The notes under the pieces were generated by a model. It was not told the DNA's origin, did not search any database, and worked only from the letters and a program-made list of their open reading frames with translations. Shown here in pieces: positions 1-11,634 of a stretch of DNA of 64,000 nt (positions are counted from its first letter, which is position 1; every line of letters begins with the position of its first letter). Where the stretch lies: positions 78,208,767-78,272,766 of the forward strand of contig NC_065882.2 in the NCBI RefSeq assembly GCF_932274485.2, in the 5' to 3' direction. Made by a program: the position numbers and the translations under genes. The stretch is from Patella vulgata (Eukaryota; Mollusca; Gastropoda; Patellidae).

Positions 1-622
1 TAGCTAATCTCTAACACAATATCGTCCAAATCTTTGACTTTGAAAACACGAATTATTTGTCAATTTAAATCAACATACCGGGAAAAGATGGGCTTCTGAT
101 ATTTAAGACAAAATAAACATTTTACCATTGGTACATTAATCGTTTCAGTGCCATTTGTAACAAGGGACCCAAAGAATGAGGCTAGACATATTCCACAAGT
201 CATGACAAATGGTGACCCATATTCTTATCTGCAGAGCATGCGCAATAAATACTATCGGTGTAGACTGGAATAACCAGACACTAGAAATTGCCATTCGATT
301 GAGACTTCTGGCGTATTTCGCCGAACATAACTGATTAGAAATTACAGTGGAAACAGAGACGATTGAATGTAAATCAGTTTATATACATTCATATTACATC
401 GTTATATGTGTTGCCACCCATTTGTTTCAATATTAGCGATTTAGCTTCTTAAACAAAGAAATTAATTTTAAAGTTCAGCACCAGATTACATATATGTAAT
501 ATTAATCATAAATACTGCCTAGCTAGATCTCTATGATCAGGTTCCCAGTTTTAATAAACTGTTAAACAGTATAATCTAAAGATCTTTGATACAGATCAAT
601 TGCCTTTTAATGCAGCACATCA
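1..622. other. Intronic or upstream stretch without a recognisable exon
   Basis: This is AT-rich, non-repetitive sequence that presumably belongs to an intron of the Patched-domain gene. I saw no exon with matching phase and splice sites. Confidence 0.4.
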
Positions 623-1014
623 GTGGAACTGCAATCTGATTAAAACACAGATCTTATTTTTTTTCGTTTTTTGTAGTTCAAAATTTATTTTAACTTGTCT
701 TTATTACACTAGATTCTGGAAGAGTTGTTATATAACCCTCGTTTTGGATGATGTGAGGGATTAGCCAATGAACTAGTTTGTTACAGAGAGTTTTTTTTTG
801 GCGTGAGGTGCACGGAACTGTGGGTAAACCACTAGAATCGTCAAAGCTGATTGATTAATCAATGTCTGACGTCATATGGTCAAAATTCGCTCGTATGACA
901 CCTAATGCGACCTTCCACTACAAATGGTCAGATTTTCATGTAATGTAAGCTATTGATGGTATCAAAAAACGAAACGAAATATAGATCTGTATTTTAATCA
1001 GATTGATGGAACTG
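623..1014 (+). mobile_element. MITE family M1, copy a, with 9-bp target duplication
   Basis: The element spans 632-1005 with terminal inverted repeats CAATCTGATTAAAACACAG / TGTATTTTAATCAGATTG. It is flanked by GTGGAACTG (623-631) and ATGGAACTG (1006-1014), a 9-bp duplication with one mismatch. No coding capacity. The 9-10 bp duplications across the family suggest the Mutator (MULE) superfamily. Confidence 0.8.
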
Positions 1015-1207
1015 TCTACCATTTTGAACTTTTCAGTGTCTTCAAAAAACTTAAAATCTACCTGGTTAAATGTTCATATTCATCAGCTATTTCCCTATGG
1101 AGAACTTGAAACGCCTAAACACTATCACATATTGTACTTTCTACTTGAATACGTCAACACTATTATATTTTTGTTTGTGACATCCGTTGGTATTATTACT
1201 ATTTCAG

Positions 1208-4200
1208 GTATTATTAAATGAGTTGTATCGTAATCTGGGTTTAGCAGGTGCTTGTGTTCTGGTAGTAACTTTAATACTTATAGCTAATTTATGGACAAGT
1301 TTACTCGTATTTTCCTGTGTTGTCTTTACATTGGTAAGTTTTTCACCTGTGTATAATTTACTCGTATTTTCGGGGGTTGGATGGCTGAATGGTTAGCATG
1401 TGCGCATTGTATCGTTCGATCTGTCATTGAGTCAACTGGCATGGTTTCAATTATACGGTTGTTCGTGACAAGGAGTATTGTCATCTGTTCAACCTCATGG
1501 GTTTTCTTCGGTTCATCCGGTTCCCTCCCACTGCTAAAGATCCATACACGCAAGCGAATTATTGAAATAAAATTGAACCATATGTTAGTCCCGAAATGAC
1601 ATAGTTTGTGTCTAGTGGATGTTAAACCCCATTTCTCTCTCTCTCTCTAATGAATTGTAAACAGACGTATGGATGTATATTTGTACTGTTTGTGTTTCCA
1701 CAAAAAAATGGGAACACACTTTTTTTTTAGCAGTGGGAGGAAACCGGAGGACCTGGAGAAAACCCACGAGGTTGAACAGGCGACCCTACTCCTTGTCACG
1801 TACAACCGGGGATTCGAAACCACGCCAGTCGACTCAATGACAGACTTTATGATACAGCGTGCGCACACTAACCATTCAGCCATCCAACCCCCCACAATTC
1901 ATTAGTTCTGATTGGTGGAAAATAATGCATTGTCTCCAATAAAACTACGAAAACTTGTCCTCAATTTATAAGCCCCCCAAAAAGTAACAGTGTTTACGGT
2001 CACCCAACAAATCCAAATGTTATTCACCAAAATCGTCAACTCAAAACTTTTTTTTCTTCTAATTTTCCGACCGACCAACGTTGTTATTTTGAGCCAATCA
2101 ACCGTTAACACAGGTATAAACCATAAAAACAGTGTTTACGGTCACCCAACAAATCTAAATGTTATTCACCAAAATCATCAACTCCAAACTTTTTTCTTCT
2201 TCTAATTTTCCGACCGACCAATGTTATTATTTTGAGCCAATCAACCATAAACACAGGTATTAATTCTTTTTTGTTTAATGGTAATTTGGCAGGGTAGTGT
2301 ACTTCATATCATAGTGTAGCGAAATATTAACAGTAGCTGGTCACCTCCGTTGGGAGCCAAAGCGACTCATTCATTCATTTACATTGGAGGGGGAGCCACA
2401 GTGGCTCATTCATCCATTGTCACCGGTAGCCACAATCTGAACGACAGGCTCACCCTACCTGCAGAGAAGTGACTCTGACACAGTGAATAGCCATGATATC
2501 CATATGACGTTATCTAAACGTCACAGGTCATGAGGTCAGATCAACAAACAAATTAATGTAAACACCATCATTATGATCATTATCAACATTACAAGACACA
2601 ATGTTACATTGTAAACAATAGCCTTCCTGCAGCCTTTAGGACTGTATAATCCGTACAGAACGTCTTATTGTTCTTCCAATGATTTTTCACAAAAATAACA
2701 TCATCTACAACTCTAGATTTGATATCGGCATATTGGCACTATTTTGTGCTTCGGCCGTGTCTATTTCAGATATACACAATCAATTCTGTTAATGTTTTTA
2801 GCGTGGGGATTGACTAAAAGTTAATTTATTTCAGTTCTAAACAAAAATTTAAAACTTTAACACAATTTTAAAAAAATAGCCAAATTCTGGCTGGGATTAC
2901 TGAGCAAAATGGCCATTCACTGTATACGTGCGAAAAAAAAAGCCAGCTACCATTAAATTTTCGTAAGTTAGTTACGTACGAGGTAGCCATGCTGGTCCAC
3001 CGTGGTGCATTGATTCATTGAACAGTAGTAAAACCACAGTGGCTCATTCATTCATTGTCACAAGAGGGGAGCCACTGAGGCTCGTTCATTCATTGTCACA
3101 GGTGGTGGTGCCACCCTAATGCATTCATCCATTGTCACAGGTGAATGGATCTGATAAGATTTTGTACTTTTAGATTTGTGTAGCAGGTACTCTGGAGTTA
3201 TGGGGTGTAACAATTGATACAGCTAGTTCCGTATTGATGATATTATCCGTTGGTCTAGCTGTAGATTACTCTGCTCATGTTGGTCATACGTTTATGACAA
3301 TATCTGGAAACAGACAAGGTGAGATTCTTTAAAGTTGCAATTTCAAATTTTTGAGTTATATTTTTAAAATTTATTAAAATAAAGCCTTAAAATAGATGGT
3401 ATCTATAAACAGTCCTACCTTGTTAAAGAATAATCCTATCAATTCTATAATTCACTATTGCCAGTTGAGAAATTGGCAAAAATATCATTTTCAAACATTT
3501 GAAGATAGCTATTCCATGGTGGGGAATAGGAAAACAAGGGAGGTAATTGAATTTTAAGTGTGGGGAAATAATGCCTATGATCATATAATAGTTAGTTGAC
3601 AACCTTTTGAGCAAAAGACATAGAAATAATTATGTTTTGACTTTCTTAGAAAATATGAAATTCTCGCTTTAAACATTTACATGGTCCTATACTGTAACCT
3701 GGGTATTATTTAATCTTGTGTATTTAGCACGAATTTCTTTCACATTCATTCAATAGCAAATCTCTGTTTGATAATTCGTTTAATTTGCACATGTGTCCAG
3801 TTTAAAGCTGACCATACAATTCTGATAATGAGTGTCCAATTTACAAGGGTTTAATTTCTCAATTAGTGTTAAAAAAACAAACAACCCAATTCATTATTAA
3901 TGTATAATGATTAATTTTTTAACAGTGGTCGGGAAATTAAATACTTGTAAATTGGACAATCATTATCAAAATTAATCAGTCAGCTTTACTGGACACATGT
4001 ACAAATTAGATGATTTTGGTTGATTTTAAATGATTTTTATGAATTTTTAACAAAGATTTGATATTAACGAAAATGAAAGAAATATGTGTTAAATACATAA
4101 GATAAAATGAAACTCACGTTAAAGTGTATACTGTATGACATTTGTAACATATTGGGAGGTTCAATGAGTTAGTAGGCACTGACTTGCTAACTTGGGGTTC

Positions 4201-5316
4201 CAAATGGTTTTCAGGAGCGTTTTCCTTGTGTCAGTGGGGCAGGACGAATGGTCTGACAAGGAACAGTGTCTAGTCATTTGGAATGGAAGAAAAAACAAGG
4301 TGTACACATTGACGTGCATGTAATAGAACCCTAGACAAAATTTGAAATAAGAGAAGGCCATAACGCCTCTGGGAAAACTCATAGAACACTGCATGGTGCA
4401 TGCACGTCTTCTTTAGCCCGGATGGAGCAGAAAAGGCAGAACATTAAACCTCATATGCAGATCTGACCATTTGTACTGGGAGGTCAAGTCAGGGGTCATA
4501 CGAGCGGCTTTTGACTCTATGACGTCAGACATTTGATTAACCAATCAGCATTGAGAGAGAGAGAGAGAGAGAGAAATGGGGTTTAACGTCCACTTGACAC
4601 AAACTAGGTCATTTCAGGACTAATATATGGTTTAATTTTATTTCAATAATTTGCTTGCGAGTAGGGGTCTTTAGCAGTGGGAGGAAACCGGAGGCCCCGC
4701 AGAAAACCCACGAGGTTGGACAGGCGACCCTACTCCTTGCAACGTACAACCGGGGATTCAAAACCATGCCAGTCGACTCAATAACAGACTTTATGATACA
4801 GCGTGCGCACGCTAACCATTCAGCCATCCAACCCTCCCAATCAGCATTGATGTTTTTGGTGGATTAACCACAGTTTCGTGCACCTCACGCCAAAAGCTTG
4901 CCATAACAGACCGTTTTATTGGCTAGTCCCTCACATCATCCAGAACATGTCAATGATAACAACTCTTCAAGATCCTAGTGTAGTAAAGACAACTAAAATG
5001 AAATGTGGAACTATAAAAAACAAAACGAAATAGGATCTGTGTTTTAATCAGATTTTGGGGGGTTGGATGGCTGAATGGTTAGCGTGCGCGCGCTGTATCA
5101 TAAAGTCTGTCATTGAGTCGACTGGCGTGGTTTCGAATCCCCGGTTGTTGTACGTGGCAAGGAGTAGGGTCGACTGTCCAACCTGTTGGGTTTTCTCCCG
5201 GTCCTCTGGTTTCACCCCACTGCTAAATGAACAATGTGTTAGTCCCAAAATGACCTAGTTTGTGTTGAGTGGACATTAAACCCCCTCTCTCTCTCTCTCT
5301 CTCTCTCCACCTAAAC

Positions 5317-5352
<36 letters not shown>

Positions 5353-8300
5353 CCGTTAAACTATGTGTATGTCTGTTTCTATATGTATTTATTATATTTA
5401 TTTTCAGAAAGATCTCTAAAGACATTAAAGAGTATAGGACCTGCTGTATTTAATGGTGGTTTTAGTACATTCCTAGCTTTTGTTCTACTGTCTACAAGTA
5501 CTAGTTACGGTTTCTCGCTATTCTTCAGGGTAATACATCTTATTTATTTAAAATAAGGACACTTTTATAGTCTCAAAATATTTCTAACACGTAAAAGGAG
5601 AAGGGTGTCTGATAAGGAACACAAGTGTAGCAATGGATAATGAGCTGAACCCAGAGAAAGATACATGTTACTATGATCAGAAACACAAGTGTAGCAATGG
5701 TTAATGAACTGAATCCAGCTGTCAAACGCTGTTTACTTGCTTGCCAATGTGTGCACTGGACCTAGCATTTTTTAATTATCCGCATGACTCGCAACTCTTT
5801 CTTGCTTGGTCCTCTATCCTGCACCACCAACAAGAGGAAAACAATATTGAAAAAACCTGATGAAAATTGTCAATCAAAACCAGGATCAAACCTGGTAACA
5901 ACAGGTCCGTGAGCCAGTGCCTTATTCACTGAGGCACCAGCACTGTAACCCAGGTATTGTTTAATCTTGTGTATCTAGCACTAATTTCTTTCACATTCGT
6001 TTAATATCCAATCTTTGTTTAAAAATTCATAAAAAATGTTTAAAATCACCATAAATCATTTAATTTGTACATGTGTCCAGTTTATAGCTGACTGATTAAT
6101 TTTGATAATGAGTGTCCAATTTATAAGTATTTAATTTCCTAATCACTGTTCAAAAGTTATTCATTATACATCATTAATCAATTGGGTTCTTTAATTTTTA
6201 ACAATGATTGAGAAATTAAACACTTGTAAATTGGACACTCATTATCAAAATTGAATTGTCAGCTTTAAACTGGACAGAAGTACAAATTTTTTTTTTTTTA
6301 AATTTGTAAATACTGTTTAAAATCACCATAAATCGTTTAATTTGTGGAAGCGGACGTAAAATACAACTAACCCATCATCATCACAAATTAAACGATTTAT
6401 GGTGATTTTAAACAGTATTTACAAATTTTTAAAAAAAGATTGGATATTAAACGAATGTGAAAGAAATTAGTGCTAGATACACAAGATTAAACAATACCTG
6501 GGTTACAGTGCAGATATCCCTAACACCTATTATTGATTGATGATATAATATTTTCAGGTATTTTTTAGTGTTGTTGTGTTTGGATTGTTTCATGGTTTAT
6601 GTTATCTCCCTGTAGTATTAAGTTGGGTTGGACCTGCTCCGTATGATAGTGCCTTACCCACAAAATCACAAGATGTTGAGATCAATACTTCATCAAAAAA
6701 CATTTCAAACGGAAATTCTCAGGTAAACATTTGCTTCTGAAAGATTTGATATTTGTGATCTTAATGGCAGTCTCAAACAATTATATATCAGATGACCCAA
6801 GGGTTAGTGGACTTCAACGGAAGGATACGACTGGGGATACTCAGGATGTTTTAACCCCAGTTAGATAGATATTTTAAACTATTAGAAATAAAATGAAATG
6901 GGGTTTAATGTCCTACTGTTCTACTCCAACTGGGCTAATGAAGACAGGCATACGCCACACGGTGTGCTATGAGATAATTTTGCCCGGGCAGTGGCACTAT
7001 GGCCTACACTTACATCAAATTCCAACTGCCAAGGGATCTTTTACATGGATGCTAATGTATACATGGGACCACTGTTATGCTCTGACTGGGCTAATGAAAA
7101 TGGGAATACGTCATACAGTGTGCTATGAGGGAAATTTTGCTGAGGCAAATATCGAATTTCATCTGCCAAGGGATCTTTTACGTACATGCCAATGTATACA
7201 CAGGACCACGGTTTTCCATCCCACCCAAACAACTTGACAGCTGTCCCTGTCAGGCCCTCCATCCTGCATCACTGACAAGAGGAAACCATGTCGGAAAAGT
7301 CTGATGAACTCTCTCGGGGCAACACCAGGATCGAACACCCAACCTTAAACTATTAGAGTATTTAACACTTTAGACAGATATATATTTTAATCAATTAGAA
7401 ACTTAATCAAAAATATACAATGCTAATATCTTATTTGCTTATTTCTCTTATTTATTCTATTTTAGCCTCTTGATGGAGATTTTATTTCTTCTTCTCTCAT
7501 TCAAACTAACAAGGAGGTAGAATATGTTATGTTGATAACTGTTGTGTAGAGTGTTATGTGCCCTCTTTCCCATGTTTCGTGATCCTGTTGTGCTACCCAT
7601 TTAAATGTGTTTTATTTTTGTGTGTGTTATGCGAACTATGTTCATCCATTTGTCGTATTTTCAAATGATTCCAAAATCAAGTAAACCCTTGGCAACCCAC
7701 CATGAATGATGTAAATACAGAGATAAAAACAAATCTAAACAAAAAGAAAGTTTGGTTTGTATTACAAGGTATAGAATAAAACTATTTCAGGTATAGGTGT
7801 CTGGTAGCTTTATTAATCAAGACAAGGTCTGGTTGAGTTCTTATAGTTTTATTAGACCAGGTATAGGTCTCTCGTTGCTTTATTAATTTCTCGTTAGCTG
7901 AAAATGGTGGTTGATTATGATCAAGTAATTAATATTGGATATGCCTAATGTGGTTAACCTGCATGATTTAATGTGATTTAATTTAGTTAATCTGCATGAT
8001 TTGATGTGATTTAATTTAGTTACGCTGCATGATTTGATGTGATTGAACATTGCTTAGCTGCATGATTTAATGTGATTTAATTTAGTTAAACTGCATGATT
8101 TGATGTGGCTAAACTGCATGATTGCATGTGATTTAAAGTGGCTAAACTTCATAATTTAATGTGATTTAATTGGGTTAAACTTCATGATTTAATTTGGGTC
8201 AACTGCTTGTTTTGATTTGATTTGAGATTTGATCTATTATAATTTGTACTGTGAGTGATTTGAATTGTTTGTATGATGTATAATTCGGATCAATAATGAT

Positions 8301-10727
8301 GACTATCTATTCTTGAATACCGTATAACATCTGGGAGACTTCCCGTCTTTTCTCTTGGAACCTTTAATCTTGTCTGCCTTTAATCTTGAGTACCTCATCA
8401 AACACCCACCTTGTATACGCCTTTGATCTTGAGTACATCATTAAACGCCCGCCTTGTATACGCCTTTGATCTTGAATACATTATTAAACGTCCGCCTGCA
8501 TACACCTTTAATTGTGAGTACTTCATGAAATGCCCACCTGATATACGCCTTTAATCTTGAGTACCTCATCAAACGCAACCCTGTACAAGCCTTTGAACTT
8601 GTGTACATCATTAAACGCCCGCCTTGTATGCGCAGCTCCCGTTAAAACTTGTTTGGAGCTGGCAATGTATGGATATGAGGTTTAGTTTGTTGGTCAATGG
8701 TTCACTTTCCTTTTAACCCCAATCTGTATATACATGTATATATTATTTATTTCACACCATCAAACCTTTAGCTTATATTTAGATATGTGATTTGATTTAT
8801 TTTGATTGGTATTCTATCAGTTTTAAATTCTCTCATTATTAGTTTGCATTGTGTACAAAATCTAAAGTATATGATTGTCTTGTACCATAGCTATGATAAT
8901 AAACAACCCTTGGATTCATAATAACACAACTTTATGGATTTACTCCTTCTTGTTATACCTCTACTTCTAAATGTCATTTAAGTATATTTATCCCTTGGAT
9001 TATCCATTTTTACATTAAATTACTGATACCCGATATCATTTAAAAAATCTCTACACTAAATCTATTGTGCAGGGATTCTTAAATTTATAAATTACTAAAT
9101 GTCGATTTAATCCATTCAAAGTTCAGAGACATCCGATGGTCTAGAAGGTTGGTTATAGTCAAATGCCTAATTAATAATTTATATAGGCTACCATTTGAAG
9201 GTAGAAATAATACCTGTAATATCAAGATATATCTCTTACATAATGTATTTTTAAAGGTTTCATTACTCTCTTGGTGTAATTATTTAATCTACCTGTGAAT
9301 GGTGTAACTTTTATTATCTTTTAGACTGATAAATTTTTCTCTTGTTAAATTTCAGTGTTTAACAGCTTGATTAATTTACTAATATCATTTCATCTTGTCA
9401 TTTATACCCAGAGTAAGTTTCACCTTCAATCTGATTAAAACACAGATCCTATTTCCTTTCGATTTTTATAGTTCAAAATTTTGTTTTACTTGTCTTTACT
9501 ACACTAGGATCTGGAAGATTTGTTATATAACCCGCTTCTGGTTGATGTGAGGGATTAGCCAATGAAAAGGTCTGTTGCAGTGATGCACAGAGCTGTGGGT
9601 ATTCCACTAGAAACATCAACGCTGATTGGTTAATCAGTGTCTGGCATCATAGGGTCAAAAGCCACTCATACGACCCTTGACCCGTCCGCCCACAACAACT
9701 GGGGTCAGATTTTCATGTAGTAGAGACCATTGGAAGTATAAAAAAAACGAAACGAAATATAGATCTGTATTTTAATCAGATTGGTTTCACCTTTAGAGGA
9801 ATACAAATAATAATAATTAATATTGTATATTTATATGGTGCCGTCGGTTCCATCCACAAATGCATTCTCAAGGTGCAATTTATGTATACTTTACACTCTT
9901 TAGACACTGGTAACTTGATCACTTATATTCGAAAGAGTTTTCAAATTTCCCTTAAAAGATTCAAGGGAGAGTGAAATGTTAACACTATGATAGTTGGAGA
10001 TTAATTGTTCATTAAGTGACCTGATAAACGTCACTATTCCATATCATTTGTAGACTTTGGCCAGTGGTAAGTAAGTCAGGTTTATCCGGGCACAAGTTTA
10101 ATACTGGTGCATGGAATGAAATGGGACTGCCTTAATGAAGACGGGCATACACTGCTAGTCGGGAACTTTATCATGTTTCCACCTACTCTTCATCTGTCAA
10201 TGGTTCTTTTACGTTCACGCTAAACATGTATGCAGGACCTCGTTTTTTTTTTGTTTTTTAATCCAGATGACTAGCAGCTGCTCTTTGCCAGCCATCCCCG
10301 ACCTGCACCGACAGGGGGAAACCATGCACCATGCTAAATGTACTATTTCTGCCAACAAAGGGGGTCGAAAACAGACCCTCTTGTTTTGTGAGCCAGTGCC
10401 TTACTCTTACTCACTGAAGTGACAGAAGCAACTCCACTTTGGCAACTGAATGTTGGTTTTTCTTCGGAAACATATCACACATAGCTTCAGCTAGTTGCTT
10501 ATATGTGCGTTCAAAACACTGAATTAACTCAGGGTTTTTTCCTTTCAGGATCTATCAATTTAGATTAAATGCTTTGCTGGTATTTTTATTTTTACTTAGA
10601 TTAATCTCTTTTTATTTATTTTTAGAGAAAAAGTCAAGTATCTCCAATTGAAGATGTAGACATAAGTAATAATGGGCATCCAGCTGATATTGCACCACCA
10701 GATCAAGGTGATCCTCCAAGTGTATGA
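1208..10727 (+). CDS. Patched-domain (RND/SSD-like) membrane protein, 3' part of gene
   Basis: Six coding exons join in phase: 1208-1333, 3174-3318, 5408-5529, 6558-6722, 7466-7516 and 10626-10727 (TGA at 10725-10727), giving 236 codons. All introns are GT-AG; the donor after 7516 (GTAGAA) is weak. The product is the C-terminal transmembrane half of a Patched-related / PTCHD-type protein. Exon 1 holds hydrophobic helices, exon 2 the family motif GLAVDYSAHVGHTF, exon 3 ERSLKTLKSIGPAVFNGG and exon 4 FGLFHGLCYLPVVLSWVGP, followed by a polar cytosolic tail. Relatives are sterol/lipid or Hedgehog-pathway permeases of the RND superfamily at membranes; the substrate here is unknown. The N-terminal half and the extracellular domains must lie upstream of base 1; I found no further exon in 1-1207. 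Exon 7466-7516 is a multiple of 3 and could be skipped, or read through to a TAG at 7547-7549, giving alternative tails. Certain as to family, less so as to the last two exons. Confidence 0.88.
1372..1648 (+). mobile_element. SINE A, full length
   Basis: SINE A has a tRNA-Ser/Leu-like head (A box TGGCTGAATGG, B box GGTTTCGAATCCC in better copies), a body of about 150 bp and a tail GGACGTTAAACCCCATTT followed by (CT)n. This copy has all parts with a mutated B box. Confidence 0.85.
1728..1893 (-). mobile_element. SINE A, 3'-truncated, reversed
   Basis: It contains the head and first half of the body, reading from the tRNA-like end at 1893 leftward. The tail half is absent. Confidence 0.8.
1986..2265. 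repeat. Tandem duplication of about 138 bp
   Basis: The segment from AACAGTGTTTACGGTCACCC to AACACAGGTAT occurs twice in a row with a few changes. Intronic. Confidence 0.85.
2340..3145. repeat. Dispersed GTGGCTCATTCATTCATTGTCAC repeats around an insertion
   Basis: Copies lie at about 2345-2425 and 3005-3145, separated by about 580 unrelated bases. The phrase CACCCTACCTGCAGAGAAGTG at 2450-2471 recurs inverted near 13173-13196, so part of the insert is an interspersed repeat. Confidence 0.55.
3333..3674 (+). mobile_element. MITE family M2, copy a
   Basis: The element is a 340-bp match to 37072-37444. Its ends are imperfect inverted repeats (TTAAAGTTGCAATTTCA / TGAAATTCTCGCTTTAA), bounded by TTAA in this copy. 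A piggyBac-type origin is possible but unproven. It starts 15 bases after the exon 3174-3318 donor. Confidence 0.65.
3691..4135. mobile_element. Palindromic element family M3, diverged copy
   Basis: Both ends are inverted relatives of the foldback element at 5941-6510 (ACTGTAACCTGGGTATT at the left). The middle carries two arms with TAAATTGGACA-type sequence in inverted order. More degraded than the other copy. Confidence 0.6.
4456..5056 (-). mobile_element. MITE family M1, copy d, reversed and interrupted by a SINE
   Basis: A reverse-oriented copy is split by SINE A at 4555-4836. Its right end stops at 5056, where another SINE A begins. Its left end lacks the outer inverted repeat. Confidence 0.7.
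4541..4850 (-). mobile_element. SINE A inserted in MITE M1, with 14-bp target duplication
   Basis: The SINE at 4555-4836 is flanked by perfect CCAATCAGCATTGA copies (4541-4554, 4837-4850). These are M1 sequence, which proves insertion after the MITE. Confidence 0.88.
5057..5350 (+). mobile_element. SINE A with duplicated (CT)n tail
   Basis: Full head and body. The tail microsatellite is doubled with a CCACCTAAACCCC spacer. It ends 57 bases before exon 5408-5529, so much of that exon's upstream pyrimidine content comes from this tail. Confidence 0.85.
5795..5940 (-). mobile_element. SINE B, head-side fragment
   Basis: SINE B has a tRNA-like head (A box TGGCTCAGTGAG, B box GGTTCGATCCC), a body of about 300 bp and a tail AGTAGGACGTTAAACCCC then (ATTTC)n. 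This reversed fragment keeps the head and adjoining body. The foldback element at 5941 follows directly. Confidence 0.65.
5938..6513. mobile_element. Foldback element family M3 with long inverted arms and CAG target duplication
   Basis: The element at 5941-6510 starts CACTGTAACCCAGGTATTG and ends with the exact reverse complement. About 100 bases at each end pair almost perfectly, and a second inverted pair lies at about 6297-6422. CAG flanks both sides (5938-5940, 6511-6513). The CACTG ends with a 3-bp duplication resemble CACTA/EnSpm elements. No coding capacity. Confidence 0.75.
6887..7350 (-). mobile_element. SINE B with internal duplication
   Basis: Reversed. The tail and body part (GGGCTAATGAAGACAGGCAT to the GGGACC segment) is present twice with differences, then the body continues to the head. 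Confidence 0.78.
7950..8215. repeat. Minisatellite of about 33 bp (GCATGATTTGATGTGATTTA)
   Basis: Six to seven imperfect units in the last intron of the Patched-domain gene. Confidence 0.8.
8365..8640. repeat. Minisatellite of about 43 bp
   Basis: About six imperfect copies of a unit containing CCTTTAATCTTGAGTACCTC and CGCCCGCCTTGTATACG. Confidence 0.8.
9417..9793 (+). mobile_element. MITE family M1, copy b, with 10-bp target duplication
   Basis: The element at 9427-9783 has the same inverted ends as copy a and a perfect 10-bp duplication, GTTTCACCTT, at 9417-9426 and 9784-9793. It lies in the last intron of the Patched-domain gene. Confidence 0.85.
10108..10432 (-). mobile_element. SINE B, reversed, full but diverged
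   Basis: It runs from GAATGAAATGGGAC at the tail to CAGTGCCTTACTC...CACTGAAGTGAC at the head. Confidence 0.72.
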
Positions 10728-11025
10728 TATTGCTCGGCAACCATTTACAACTAGTAATACTGTTCCAAGGCAGCAATGTACAACTAGTGATACTATTGCT
10801 AGGCAACAATGTACAACCAGTAATACTATTGCTAGGTAACAATCTACAACTAGTAATACTATTGCTAGGCAACAATGTACAACCAATAATACTATTGCTA
10901 GGCAACAATGTACAACCAGTAAGACTATTGCTAGGCAAAAATGTCAAGTCGGGGATGTTATTTTTATTGCTGTTCCATATTTGTGTGGCAATTTATGGAG
11001 ACAAATAAAAGGAGAAATATAATTA
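10728..11025 (+). other. Putative 3' UTR and poly(A) signal of the Patched-domain gene
   Basis: The segment follows the TGA at 10725-10727 and contains AATAAA at 11004-11009. The first 215 bases are a 33-bp minisatellite listed separately. The extent is inferred from the signal only. Confidence 0.5.
10735..10945 (+). repeat. 33-bp minisatellite directly after a stop codon
   Basis: About six imperfect copies of a 33-bp unit built on TACTATTGCTAGGCAACAAT lie just after the stop of the Patched-domain gene, within the predicted 3' UTR. Because the unit is a multiple of three, open frames run through it on both strands. These are not taken as genes. Confidence 0.85.
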
Positions 11026-11378
11026 CTCTGCTGTTAAAAAGCATTTCTTTAGTGATATTTTTTTATATATAAATATTAGTATTTCAACAAGACTGGTATA
11101 TATCTGTTTGCAGATCTAGAAATAAAGGATACAGTATGATTTCAAATATTAGACATTTTTCGAAAAAAGGGGTTTCAAACCAGCATCATTGTCAGATAAT
11201 TTCTACATTATTTATTATTTCTTTATTCATCTGTATGTTGTACAACTTACAAATGAGTAAGTTTACTCAGACGCCTTGTTGGGATTCGTTTAAATTGAAT
11301 TTAAGTTAGACGCACATAAAAGTTTAGGTGTAACATGATAACACATGTAGATCTGAATTTTACATAACGTTAACATAC

Positions 11379-11496
11379 CATCATCAGCAGCTCTTTTAAA
11401 GAATTTTTGAATATTTTTTATTGTTGACAGCAGAGCCATATCTACAGAGAATCTTGTCTGGACCCCCGTGATCATGGTCGCCATATTTTTACTCAA
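11379..11496 (-). CDS. Possible first coding exon of an unrecognised minus-strand gene
   Basis: On the minus strand an ATG (11496; further in-frame ATGs at 11484 and 11475) opens 39 codons ending in phase 1 at a good donor GTATGT (11378-11373). The peptide contains MITGVQTRFSVDMALL and KNIQKFFKRAADDG; its end loosely recalls an EF-hand helix and loop start. I found no continuation between here and the Patched-domain gene, so later exons would have to be antisense in its introns, or the exon is a chance hit or a relic. Confidence 0.25.
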
Positions 11497-11634
11497 TATG
11501 TAAGGTTAGAAACAAAACAACTATAGTTTAATGAGTGTCAGTGATAAGAAAGGAAAATGTACAGAACTATTGAATTAGAAACAAACGCCATTTTGTAACC
11601 CTTTCTACATTGCCATGATCGTTAGCCAGACTAT

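Noticed and set aside
1381-1599. Recurring small frames beginning MAEWLACA and similar (also near 1647, 4609, 5055, 11646, 27162)
   Set aside because: They are translations of the tRNA-like head of SINE A.
5057-5130. Possible tRNA genes with clear A and B boxes
   Set aside because: These are SINE heads. They lack a proper acceptor stem and continue into the SINE body and tail.
10596-10947. Minus-strand frames of 96 and 111 codons
   Set aside because: They are products of the 33-bp minisatellite, whose unit length keeps all frames open.
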